From: Pontederia crassipes
Lineage: Eukaryota; Streptophyta; Magnoliopsida; Commelinales; Pontederiaceae
Assembly: GCA_030549335.1 (NCBI GenBank)
Contig: JAUKPH010000026.1
Span: 868,001 to 932,000, forward strand
Length of the DNA: 64,000 nucleotides
Direction of reading: 5' to 3'
Below are positions 36,510 to 48,100 of this stretch, piece by piece (positions within the stretch are counted from its first letter, which is position 1; every line of letters begins with the position of its first letter). A program made the position numbers and the translations under genes. The notes under the pieces were generated by a model. The model was given only the letters and a program-made list of their open reading frames with translations. It did not search any database and was not told where the DNA came from.

Positions 36510-37576
36510 TGCCAATAAGTTACTCAAGAAGGGTTGTGAGGGATTCTTAGCCTTCAAAAACAAAAAAGAAGGAACAAGTTTGAAAGATGTGCCTATTGTT
36601 AAGGAGTTTTCAGATGTGTTTCCAGAGGAGTTGCTAGGCTTGCCTCCTGATAGAGAGATAGAGTTCTCTATCGATCTTCTCCTTGGAACGACTCCCATTT
36701 CTAAAGCTCCATATTGTATGGCCCCTGCAGAATGAAAAGAATTGAAATGATAGCTTCAAGAACTTTTAGAAAAGGGATTTATTCGGCCAAGTGTATCACC
36801 TTAGGGAGCTCCGGTGTTATTTGTTAAGAAGAAAGATGGGTCTTTCTGGTTGTGTATTTATTATAGACAGTTGAATCAAGTGACGGTGAAAAATAAATAT
36901 CCTCTACCAAGAATAGATGATTTGTTTGATCAACTACAAGGTGCCTCGGTGTTCTCCAAGATCGATCTCAGATCTGGATACCATCAACTTAAAATTAAGG
37001 AAGGTGATATTTCAAAAACTGCATTCAGAACACGATATGGTCATTATGAGTTCTTGGTCATGCCATTTGGGTTGACTAATACACCGGTTGCTTTCATGGA
37101 TATGATGAATCGAGTATTCAAGCTATTTTTGGATCAGTTTGTGATCATTTTCATTGATGATATTCTGATATATTCCAAGAGCTAAGAAGAACATGAAGAA
37201 CACTTGAAGACCATTCTACAAACGCTTAGAGAACAAAAGTTATATGCCAAGTTTAGCAAGTGTGAGTTTTGACTTGATAGGGTGCGGTTCTTAGGCCATG
37301 TTGTATCCAAAGAAGACATATTAGTTGACCCATCAAAAATGGAAGCTGTAATTAATTGGGAGAGGCCAACTACTGTTACTGAAGTTAGAAGTTTCTTGGG
37401 GTTAGTGGGATATTATAGAAGATTTGTTGAAGGATTTTCTTCTATTGCCACTCCTCTCACAAAGTTGAGACGTAAGAGTACCAAATTTATATGGTCCGAT
37501 GAATGTGAGAGAAGTTTTTAGGAACTTACAAGCGCTTCTGTCCTAACAATTCCATTTGGTACTGATGGGTTTTTTA
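36510..37576 (+). pseudogene. Ty3/gypsy reverse transcriptase with start of RNase H, truncated
   Basis: The N-terminal part EFSDVFPEELLGLPPDREIEF (about 36605-36665) is followed by in-frame TGA, TGA, TAG and TAG codons at 36735-36806. The RT core then stays open at 36814-37185: [53 protein letters not shown] and the catalytic [13 protein letters not shown] follows, then a TGA at a normally tryptophan-like site (37269-37273). The connection continues open to 37521 ([24 protein letters not shown]) and stops again. RNase H is cut after a few residues, at about 37576, where satellite A begins. Integrase, chromodomain and 3' LTR are lost. Motif wording fits a chromovirus of the Tekay/Del type, but the chromodomain that would prove it is absent. 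Confidence 0.9.
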
Positions 37577-40500
37577 TATTCCTAAGAGGTGATAGATCTT
37601 TAGAACTTTAACTCTATTTCAAACCAAAGTTGCACCGTTACAATCAAAGATAACGCTCGTGGGGATTAGAGTCTTAGAGTGAGGTTCAAGCTATAAGTTA
37701 TAGATACTTATTACAACCTTTGGGTGGCCTAAGAGGTGCTAGATCTTTAGAACTTTAACTCTATTTTAATCCGAAGTTGAACCGTTACAATCAATGATAA
37801 AGCTCTTGGGGATTAGAGTCTTAGAGTTAGGTTCAAAGCTATAAGTTATAGATACTTTTACAACCTTTGGGTGTCCTAAGAGGTGCTAGATCTTTAGAAC
37901 TTTAACTCTATTTCAATCCGAAGTTGAACCGTTACAATCAATGATAAAGCTCTTGGGGATTAGAGTCTTAGAGTTAGGTTCAAAGCTATAAGTTATAGAT
38001 ACTTATTACAACCTTTGGGTGTCCTATGAGGTGATAGATCTTTAGAACTTTAACTCTATTTCAATCCGAAGTTGAACCGTAACAATCAAAGATAATGCTC
38101 TTGGGGATTAGAGTCATAGAGTTAGGTTCAAAGCTATAAGTTATAGATACTTATTACAACCTTTGGGTGTCCTAAGAGGTGATAGATCTTTAGAACTTTG
38201 ACTCTATTTCAAACTGAAATTGAACCGTTACAATCAAAGATAACGCTCGTGGGGAATAGAGTCTTAGAGTGAGGTTCAAAGCTATAAGTTATAGAAATTT
38301 ATTACAACCTTTGTGTGTCCTAAGAGGTGATAGATCTTTAGAACTTTAACTCTATTTCAAACCCAAGTTGAACCGTTACAATCAAAGATAACGCCGTTGG
38401 GGATTAGAGTCATAGAGTGAGGTTCAAAGCTATAAGTTATAGATACTTATTACAACCTTTGGGTGTCCCAAGAGGTGATAGATCTTTAGAACTTTAACTC
38501 TATTTTAATCCGAAGTTGAACCGTTACAATCAATGATAAAACTCTTGGGGATTAGAGTCTTAGAGTGAGGTTCAAAGCTATAAGTTATAGATACTTATTA
38601 AAACCTTTGGGTGGCCTAAGAGGTGCTAGATCTTTAGAACTTTAACTCTATTTCAATCCGAAGTTGAACCGTTACAATCAATGATAAAGCTCTTGGGAAT
38701 TAGAGTCTTAGAGTTAGGTTCAAAGCTATAAGTTATAGATACTTATTACAACCTTTGGGTGTCCTAAGAGGTGATAGATCTTTAGAACTTTAACTCTATT
38801 TCAATCCTAAGTTGAACCGTTACAATCAAAGATAACGCTCGTGGGGATTAGAGTCTTAGAGTGAGGTTCAAAGCTATAAGTTATAGATACTTATTACATC
38901 CTTTGGGTGTCCTAAGAGGTGATAGATCTTTAGAACTTTAACTCTATTTCAATCCGAAGTTGAACCGTTACAATCAATGATAAAGCTCTTGGGGATTAGA
39001 GTCTTAGAGTTAGGTTCAAAGCTATAAGTTATAGATACTTATTACAACCTTTGGGTGTCCTAAGAGGTGATAGATATTTAGAACTTTAACTCTATTTCAA
39101 TCATAGTTGAACCGTTACAATCAAAGATAATGCTCTTGGGGATTAGAGTCTTAGAGTTGGGTTCAAAGCTATAAGTTATAGATACTTATTACAACCTTTG
39201 GGTGTCCTAAGAGGTGATAGATCTTTAGAACTTTAACTCTATTTCAATCCGAAGTTGAACCGTTACAATCAAAGATAACGCTCTTGGGGATTAGAGTCTT
39301 AGAGTTGGGTTCAAAGCTACAAGTTATTGATACTTATTACAACCTTTGGTTGTCCTAAGAGGTGCTAGATCTTTAGAACTTTAACTATATTTCAATCCAA
39401 AGTTGAACCGTTACAATCAATGATAAAGCTCTTGGGGATTAGAGTCTTAGAGTAAGGTTCAAAGCTATAAGTTATAGATACCTATAACAACCTTTGGGTG
39501 TCCTAAGAGGTGATAGATCTTTAGAACTTTAACTCTATTTCAAACCGAAGTTGCACCGTTACAATCAAAGATAACGCTCGTGGGGATTAGACTCTTAGAG
39601 TGAGGTTCAAAGCTATAAGTTATAGATACTTATTACAACATTTGGGTGTCCTAAGAGGTGATAGATCTTTAGAACTTTAACTCTATTTCAATCCGAAGTT
39701 GAACCGTTACAATCAATGATAAAGCTCTTGGGGATTAGAGTCTTAGATTAAGGTTCAAAGCTATAAGTTATAGATACTTATTACAACCTTTGGGTGTCCT
39801 AAGAGGTGCTAGATCTTTAGAACTTTAACTCTATTTCAATCCGAAGTTGAACCGTTACAATCAATGATAAAGCTCTTGGGGATTACAGTCCTAGAGTTAG
39901 GTTCAAAGCTATAAGTTATAGATACTTATTACAACCTTTGGGTGTCCTAAGAGGTGATAGATCTTTAGAACTTTAACTCTATTTCAATCCTAAGTTGAAC
40001 CGTTACAATCGAACATAAAGCTCTTGGGGATTAGAGTCTTAGAGTTAGGTTCAAAGCTATTAGTCATAGATACTTATTACAACCTTTGGGTGTCCTAAGA
40101 GGTGATAGATCTTTAGAACTTTAACTCTATTTCAATCCGAAGTTGAACCGTTACAATCAAAGATAACGCTCTTGGGGATTAGAGTCTTAGAGTTGGTTTC
40201 AAAGCTACAGGTTATAGATACTTATTACAACCTTTGGGTGTCCTATGAGGTGCTAGATCTTTAGAACTTTAACTATATTTCAATCCAAAGTTGAACCGTT
40301 ACAATCAATGATAAAGCTCTTGGGGATTAGAGTCTTAGAGTAGGGTTCAAAGCTATAAGTTATAGATACCTATTACAACCTTTGGGTGTCCTAAGAGGTG
40401 ATAGATCTTTAGAACTTTAACTCTATTTCAATCCGAAGTTGAACCGTTACAATCAAAGATAATGCTCTTGGGGATTAGAGTCTTAGAGTTGGGTTCAAAG

Positions 40501-41466
40501 CTATAAGTTATAGATACTTATTACAACCTTTGGGTGTCCTAAGAGGTGATAGATCTTTAGAACTTTAACTCTATTTCAATCCGAAGTTGAACCGTTACAA
40601 TCAATGATAAAGCTCTTGGGGATTAGAGTCTTAGAGTTAGGTTCAAAGCTATAAGTTATAGATACTTATTATAACCTTTGGGTGTCCTATGAGGAGGTAG
40701 ATCTTTAGAACTTTAACTCTATTTCAATCCGAAGTTGAACCGTTACAATCAAAGATAACGCAATTGGGGATTAGAGTCTTAGAGTTGGGTTCAAAGCTAC
40801 AAGTTATAGATACTTATTATAACCTTTGGGTGTCCTAAGAGGTGCTAGATCTTTAGAACTTTAACTATATTTCAATCCAAATTTGAACCGTTACAATCAA
40901 TCATAAAGCTCTTGGGGATTAGAGTCTTAGAGTAGGGTTCAAAGCTATATGTTATAGATACCTATTACAACCTTTGGGTGTCCTAAGAGGTGATAGATCT
41001 TTAGAACTTTAACTCTATTTCAATTCTAAGTTGAACCGTTACAATCAAAGATAACGCTCGTGGGGATTAGAGTCTTAGAGTGAGGTTCAAAGCTATAAGT
41101 TATAGATACTTATTACAACCTTTGGGTGTCCTAAGAGGTGATAGATCTTTAGAACTTTAACTCTATTTCAATCCGAAGTTGAACCGTTACAATCAATGAT
41201 AAAGCTCTTGGGGATTAGAGTCTTAGAGTTAGGTTCAAAGCTATAAGTTATAGATACTTATTACAACCTTTGGGTGTCCTAAGAGGTGATAGATCTTTAG
41301 AACTTTAACTCTATTTCAATCCGAAGTTGAACCGTTACAATCAAAGATAACGCTCTTGGGGATTAGAGTCTTAGAGTTGGGTTCAAAGCTACAAGTTATA
41401 GATACTTATTGCAACCTTTGGGTGTCCTATGAGGTGCTAGATCTTTAGAACTTTAACTCTATTTCA
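37577..41466 (-). repeat. Satellite A block, about 26 monomers, minus, homogenised
   Basis: AGATCTTTAG recurs at 37594, 37741, 37888, 38036 and 38184, a 147-148 bp period with almost no indels. Monomers are much more alike than in the other A blocks and share TCCGAAGTTG and TTACAACCTTTGGGTGT variants not seen elsewhere. Variants alternate in a partly regular order (see finding on the four-monomer pattern). It ends at ACTCTATTTCA (41466) against satellite B. Confidence 0.96.
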
Positions 41467-42721
41467 AGAAGGAATTTCGCGCGCGCGCCTTTTACTCGTG
41501 TTTTCAGCCAAGAAGGTCAAAAAATATGAAATTTTTGATGCTGTCAAAAGATGCCAAATTTTCGACGCTTTCGTGCCTGTTGATGCATGGTGAGAAGATT
41601 GGGATGAAAAAAATGGAATCGGATGAAAATTTTTCGGGGGTGCGAAATTTCGCGCGCGCGCATTTTACTCGTGTTTTCAGCCAAGAAGGTCAAAAAACAC
41701 GAAATTTTTTACGCTGTCAAAAGATGCCAAATTTTCGACGCTTTCGTGCCTGTTGATGCATGGTGAGATGATTGGGACGAAAAAAAGAACTCAGGCACAA
41801 ATTTTTCGGGGGTGCGAAATTTCGTGCGCAGGCCTTTTACTCGTGTTTTCAGCCAAGAAGGTCAAAAAATGCGAAATTTTTGATGCTATCAAAAGATGCC
41901 AAATTTTTGTCACTTCCGTGCCTGTTGATGCATGGTGAGATGATTGGGACGAAAAAAAGGACTGAGGCGCAAATTTTCCGGGGGTGCAAAATTTTGCGCG
42001 CGCGACTTTTACTCGTGTTTTCAGCCAAGAAGGTCAAAAAATGCGAAATTTTTGACGCTGTCAAAAGATGCCAATGTTCGACGCTTTCTTGCTTGTTGAT
42101 GCATGGTGAGATGATTGGGACGAAAAAAAGGACTCAAGCGCAAATTTTTCGGGGGTGCGAAATTTCGCGCGTGCGCCTTTTACTCGTCTTTTCAGCCAAG
42201 AAGGTCAAAAAACGCGAAATTTTTGACGCTGTCAAAAGATGGCAATATTCGACACTTTCGTGCCTGTTGATGCATGGTGAGATGATTGGGACGAAAAAAA
42301 GGACTCAGGCGCAAATTTTTTGGGGGTGCGAAATTTCGCGCGCGCGCCTTTTACTCGTGTTTTCAGCCAAGAAGGTCAAAAAATACGAAATTTTTTACGC
42401 TGTCAAAAGATTCCAAATTTTCGACCCTTTCGTGCCTGTTGATGCATGGTGAGATGATTGGGATGAAAAAATGAACTCGGATGAAAATTTTCCGAGGGTG
42501 CGAAATTTCGCGCGCGCGCCTTTTACTCGTGTTTTCAGCCAAGACGGTCAAAACACGCGAAATTTTTGACGTTGTCAAAAGATGCCAAATTTTCGACGCT
42601 TTCGTGCCTGTTGATGCATGTGAGATGATTGGGACGAAAAAAAGGACTCAAGCGCAAATTTTCTGGGGGTGCGAAATTTCGCGCGTGCGCCTTTTACTCG
42701 TCTTTTCAGCCAAGAAGGTCA

Positions 42722-42790
42722 AAAAACGCGAAATTTTTGAAAGGCGCAAATTTTTCCGGGGTGCGAAATTTTGTGTGCGGGCCTTTTACT
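42722..42790 (+). repeat. Truncated hybrid B monomer (type 1)
   Basis: A monomer joined directly from CGCGAAATTTTTGA to AAGGCGCAAATTTTTCC, missing about 80 bp of the unit. Found again at about 45998-46066, offset 3276, so it predates the higher-order duplication. Confidence 0.85.
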
Positions 42791-43671
42791 CATGTTTTCA
42801 GCCAAGAAGGTCAAAAAATGCGAAATTTTTTACGCTGTCAAAAGATGCCAAATTGTCGACGCTTTCATGCCTGTTGATTCCTGATGAGATGATTGGGACG
42901 AAACAAAGGACTCAGGCGCAAATTTTTCAGGGGTGCGAAATTTCGCGCGCGCGCCTTTTACTCTTGTTTTCAGTCAAGAAGGTCAAAAACTCGAAATTTT
43001 TGACGCTGTCAAAAGATGGCAATATTCGACACTTTCGTGCCTGTTGATGCATGGTGAGATGATTGGGGCGAAAAAAAGGACTCAAGCGCAAATTTTCCGG
43101 GGGTGCGAAATTTCGCTCGTGCGCCTTTTACTCGTGTTTTCAGCCAAGAAGGTCAAAAAACGCGAAATTTTTGACGCTATCAAAAGATGGCAATATTCGA
43201 CACTTTCGTGTCTGTTGATGCATGGTGAGATGATTGGGACGAAAAAAAGGACTCAGGCGCAAATTTTTCGGGGGTGCGAAATTTCGCGCGCGCGCCTTTT
43301 ACTCGTGTTTTCAGCCAAGAAGGTCAAAAAATGCGAAATTTTTTACGCTGTCAAAAGATTCCAAATTTTCGACGCTTTCGTGCCTGTTGATGCATGGTGA
43401 GATGATTGGGATGAAAAAATGGACTCGGATGAAAATTTTCCGAGGGTGCGAAATTTCGCGCGCGCGCCTTTTACTCGTATTTTCAGCCAAGACGGTCAAA
43501 ACACGCGAAATTTTTGACGTTGTCAAAAGATGCCAAATTTTCGACGCTTTCGTGCCTGTTGATGCATGGTGAGATGATTGGGACGAAAAAAAAGGACTCA
43601 AGCGCAAATTTTCCGAGGGTGCGAAATTTTGCGCGTGCGCCTTTTACTCGTGTTTTCAGCCAAGAAGGTCA

Positions 43672-43735
43672 AAAAACACGAAATGTTTTACAGGCGCAAA
43701 TTATTCCGGGGTGCGAAATTTTGTGCGCGGGCCTT
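43672..43735 (+). repeat. Truncated hybrid B monomer (type 2)
   Basis: GAAATGTTTTACAGGCGC joins two monomer parts with loss of about 80 bp. The same junction occurs near 46966 and 51853, the last far outside the 3.28-kb repeat, so this junction has been copied at least twice. Confidence 0.85.
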
Positions 43736-44121
43736 TTACTCGTGTTTTCAGCCAAGAAGGTCAAAAAATGCGAAATTTTTTACGCTGTCAAAAGATGCCA
43801 AATTGTCGACGCTTTCGTGCCTGTTGATTCCTGGTGAGATGATTGGGACGAATAAAAGGACTCAGGCGCAAATTTTTCGGGGGTGCGAAATTTCGCGCGC
43901 GCGCCTTTTACTCGTGTTTTCAGTCAAGAAGGTCAAAAACTCGAAATTTTTTACGCTGTCAAAAGATGCCAAATTTTCGACGCCTTCGTGCCTGTTGATG
44001 CATGGTGAGATGATTGGGATGAAAAAATGGACACAGATGAAAATTTTCCGAGGGTGCGAAATTTCGCGCGCGCGCCTTTTACTCGTGTTTTCAGCCAAGA
44101 CGGTCAAAACACGCAAAATTT

Positions 44122-45155
44122 TTGACGCTGTCAAAAGATGCCAAATTTTCGATGCTTTCGTGCCTGTTGATGCATGGTGAGATGATTTGGACGAAAAAAA
44201 GGACTCGGGCGCAAATTTTCTGGAGGTGCGAAATTTCGCGCGCGCGCCTTTTACTCGTGTTTTCAGCCAAGAAGGTCAAAAAATATGAAATTTTTGATGC
44301 TGTCAAAAGATGCCAAATTTTCGACGCTTTCTTGCCTGTTGATGCATGGTGAGAAGATTGGGATGAAAAAAATGGAATCGGATGAAAATTTTTCGGGGGT
44401 GCGAAATTTCGCGCGCGCGCCTTTTACTCGTGTTTTCAGCCAAGAAGGTCAAAAAACACGAAATTTTTTACGCTGTCAAAAGATGCCAAATTTTCGACGC
44501 CTTCGTGCCTGTTGATGCATGGTGAGATGATTGGGATGAAAAAATGGACACGGATGAAAATTTTCCGAGGGTGCGAAATTTCGCGCGCGCGCCTTTTACT
44601 CGTGTTTTCAGCCAAGACGGTCAAAACACGCAAAATTTTTGACGCTGTCAAAAGATGCCAAATTTTCGATGCTTTCGTGCCTGTTGATGCATGGTGAGAT
44701 GATTTGGACGAAAAAAAGGACTCGGGCGCAAATTTTCTGGAGGTGCGAAATTTCGCGCGCGCGCCTTTTACTCGTGTTTTCAGCCAAGAAGGTCAAAAAA
44801 TATGAAATTTTTGATGCTGTCAAAAGATGCCAAATTTTCGACGCTTTCGTGCCAGTTGATGCATGGTGAGAAGATTGGGCTGAAAAAAATGGAATCGGAT
44901 GAAAATTTTTCGGGGGTGCGAAATTTCGCGCGCGCGCCTTTTACTCGTGTTTTCAACCAAGAAGGTCAAAAAACACGAAATTTTTTACGCTGTCAAAAGA
45001 TGCCAAATTTTCGACGCTTTCGTGCCTGTTGATGCATGGTGAGATGATTGGGACGAAAAAAAGAACTCAGGCACAAATTTTTCGGGGGTGCGAAATTTCG
45101 TGCGCAGGCCTTTTACTCGTGTTTTCAGCCAAGAAGGTCAAAAAATGCGAAATTT
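44122..45155 (+). repeat. Three-monomer tandem duplication, 517-bp period
   Basis: GATTTGGACGAAAAAAAGG at 44184 and 44701; flanking monomers match in the same order. Present only in the first 3.28-kb copy. Confidence 0.85.
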
Positions 45156-48100
45156 TTTACGCTGTCAAAAGATGCCAAATTTTTGTCACTTTCGTGCCTG
45201 TTGATGCATGGTGAGATGATTGGGACGAAAAAAAGGATTGAGGCGCAAATTTTCCGGGGGTGCAAAATTTTGCGCGCGCGACTTTTACTCGTGTTTTCAG
45301 CCAAGAAGGTCAAAAAATGCGAAATTTTTGACGCAGTCAAAAGATGCCAATGTTCGACGCTTTCTTGCTTGTTGATGCATGGTGAGATGATTGGGACGAA
45401 AAAAAGGACTCAAGCGCAAATTTTTCGGGGGTGCAAAATTTCGCGCGTGCGCCTTTTACTCGTGTTTTCAGCCAAGAAGGTCAAAAAACGCGAAATTTTT
45501 GACGCTATCAAAAGATGGCAATATTCGACACTTTCGTGCTTGTTGATGCATGGTGAGATGATTGGGACGAAAAAAAGGACTCAGGCGCAAATTTTTCGGG
45601 GGTGCGAAATTTCGCGCGCGCGCCTTTTACTCGTGTTTTCAGCCAAGAAGGTCAAAAAATACGAAATTTTTTACGCTGTCAAAAGATTCCAAATTTTCGA
45701 CCCTTTCGTGCCTGTTGATGCATGGTGAGATGATTGGGATGAAAAAATGAACTCGGATGAAAATTTTCCGAGGGTGCAAAATTTCGCGCGCGCGCCTTTT
45801 ACTCGTGTTTTCAGCCAAGACGGTCAAAACACGCGAAATTTTTGACGTTGTCAAAAGATGCCAAATTTTCGACGCTTTCATGCCTGTTGATGCATGTGAG
45901 ATGATTGGGACGAAAAAAAGGACTCAAGCGCAAATTTTCTGGGGGTGCGAAATTTCGCGCGTGCGCCTTTTACTCGTCTTTTCAGCCAAGAAGGTCAAAA
46001 AACGCGAAATTTTTGAAAGGCGCAAATTTTTCCGGGGTGCGAAATTTTGTGTGCGGGCCTTTTACTCATGTTTTCAGCCAAGAAGGTCAAAAAATGCGAA
46101 ATTTTTTACGCTGTCAAAAGATGCCAAATTGTCGACGCTTTCATGCCTGTTGATTCCTGATGAGATGATTGGGACGAAACAAAGGACTCAGGCGCAAATT
46201 TTTCAGGGGTGCGAAATTTCACGCGCGCGCCTTTTACTCTTGTTTTCAGTCAAGAAGGTCAAAAACTCGAAATTTTTTACGCTGTCAAAAGATGGCAATA
46301 TTCGACACTTTCGTGCCTGTTGATGCATGGTGAGATGATTGGGGCGAAAAAAAGGACTCAAGCGCAAATTTTCCGGGGGTGCGAAATTTCGCTCTTGCGT
46401 CTTTTACTCGTCTTTTCAGCCAAGAAGGTCAAAAAACGCGAAATTTTTGACGCTGTCAAAAGATGGCATTATTCGACACTTTCGTGTCTGTTGATGCATG
46501 GTGAGATGATTGGGACGAAAAAAAGGACTCAGGCGCAAATTTTTCGGGGGTGCGAAATTTCGCGCGCGCGCCTTTTACTCGTGTTTTCAGCCAAGAAGGT
46601 CAAAAAATGCGAAATTTTTTACGCTGTCAAAAGATTCCAAATTTTCGACGCTTTCGTGCCTGTTGATGCATGGTGAGATGATTGGGATGAAAAAATGGAC
46701 TCGGATGAAAATTTTCCGATGGTGCGAAATTTCGCGCGCGCGCCTTTTACTCGTATTTTCAGCCAAGACGGTCAAAACACGCGAAATTTTTGACGTTGTC
46801 AAAAGATGCCAAATTTTCGACGCTTTCGTGCCTGTTGATGCATGGTGAGATGATTGGGACGAAAAAAAGGACTCAAGCGCAAATTTTCCGGGGGTGCAAA
46901 ATTTTGCGCGTGCGCCTTTTACTCGTGTTTTCAGCCAAGAAGGTCAAAAAACGCGAAATGTTTTACAGGCGCAAATTATTCCGGGGTGTGAAATTTTGTG
47001 CGCGGGCCTTTTACTCGTGTTTTCAGCCAAGAAGGTCAAAAAATGCGAAATTTTTTACGCTGTCAAAAGATGCCAAATTGTCGACGCTTTCGTGCCTGTT
47101 GATTCCTGGTGAGATGATTGGGACGAAAAAAAGGACTCAGGCGCAAATTTTCCGGGGGTGCGAAATTTCGCGCGCGCGCCTTTTACTCGTGTTTCAGTCA
47201 AGAAGGTCAAAAACTCGAAATTTTTTACGCTGTCAAAAGATGCCAAATTTTCGACGCCTTCGTGCCTGTTGATGCATGGTGAGATGATTGGGATGAAAAA
47301 ATGGACACGGATGAAAATTTTCCGAGGGTGCGAAATTTCGCGCGCGCGCCTTTTACTCGTGTTCTCAGCCAAGACGGTCAAAACACGCAAAATTTTTGAC
47401 GCTGTCAAAAGATGCCAAATTTTCGATGCTTTCGTGCCTGTTGATGCATGGTGAGATGATTTGGACGAAAAAAAGGACTCGGGTGCAAATTTTCTGGAGG
47501 TGCGAAATTTCGCGCGCGCGCCTTTTACTCGTGTTTTCAGCCAAGAAGGTCAAAAAATATGAAATTTTTGATGCTGTCAAAAGATGCCAAATTTTCGACG
47601 CTTTCGTGCCTGTTGATGCATGGTGAGAAGATTGGGATGAAAAAAATGGAATCGGATGAAAATTTTTCGGGGGTGCGAAATTTCGCGCGCGCGCCTTTTA
47701 CTCGTGTTTTCAACCAAGAAGGTCAAAAAACACGAAATTTTTTACGCTGTCAAAAGATGCCAAATTTTCGACGCTTTCGTGCCTGTTGATGCATGGTGAG
47801 ATGATTGGGACGAAAAAAAGAACTCAGGCACAAATTTTTCGGGGGTGCGAAATTTCGTGCGCAGGCCTTTTACTCGTGTTTTCAGCCAAGAAGGTCAAAA
47901 AATGCGAAATTTTTGATGCTATCAAAAGATGCCAAATTTTTGTCACTTTCGTGCCTGTTGATGCATGGTGAGATGATTGGGACGAAAAAAAGGACTGAGG
48001 CGCAAATTTTCCGGGGGTGCAAAATTTTGCGCGCGCGACTTTTACTCGTGTTTTCAGCCAAGAAGGTCAAAAAATGCGAAATTTTTGACGCTGTCAAAAG

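Larger units (their letters stand above)
41502..48054 (+). repeat. Satellite B higher-order repeat of about 3.28 kb, two copies plus part of a third
   Basis: Landmarks repeat with offset 3276: TGCGCAGGCC at 41825 and 45101; a short hybrid monomer with TGAAAGGCGC at 42738 and 46014; a second with CAGGCGCAAATTATTCC at 43691 and 46966 (offset 3275). The third copy starts after a shorter step of 2757 (TGCGCAGGCC at 47858). The difference of about 517 bp equals an extra three-monomer block present only in copy 1 (44184 and 44701). Confidence 0.9.
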
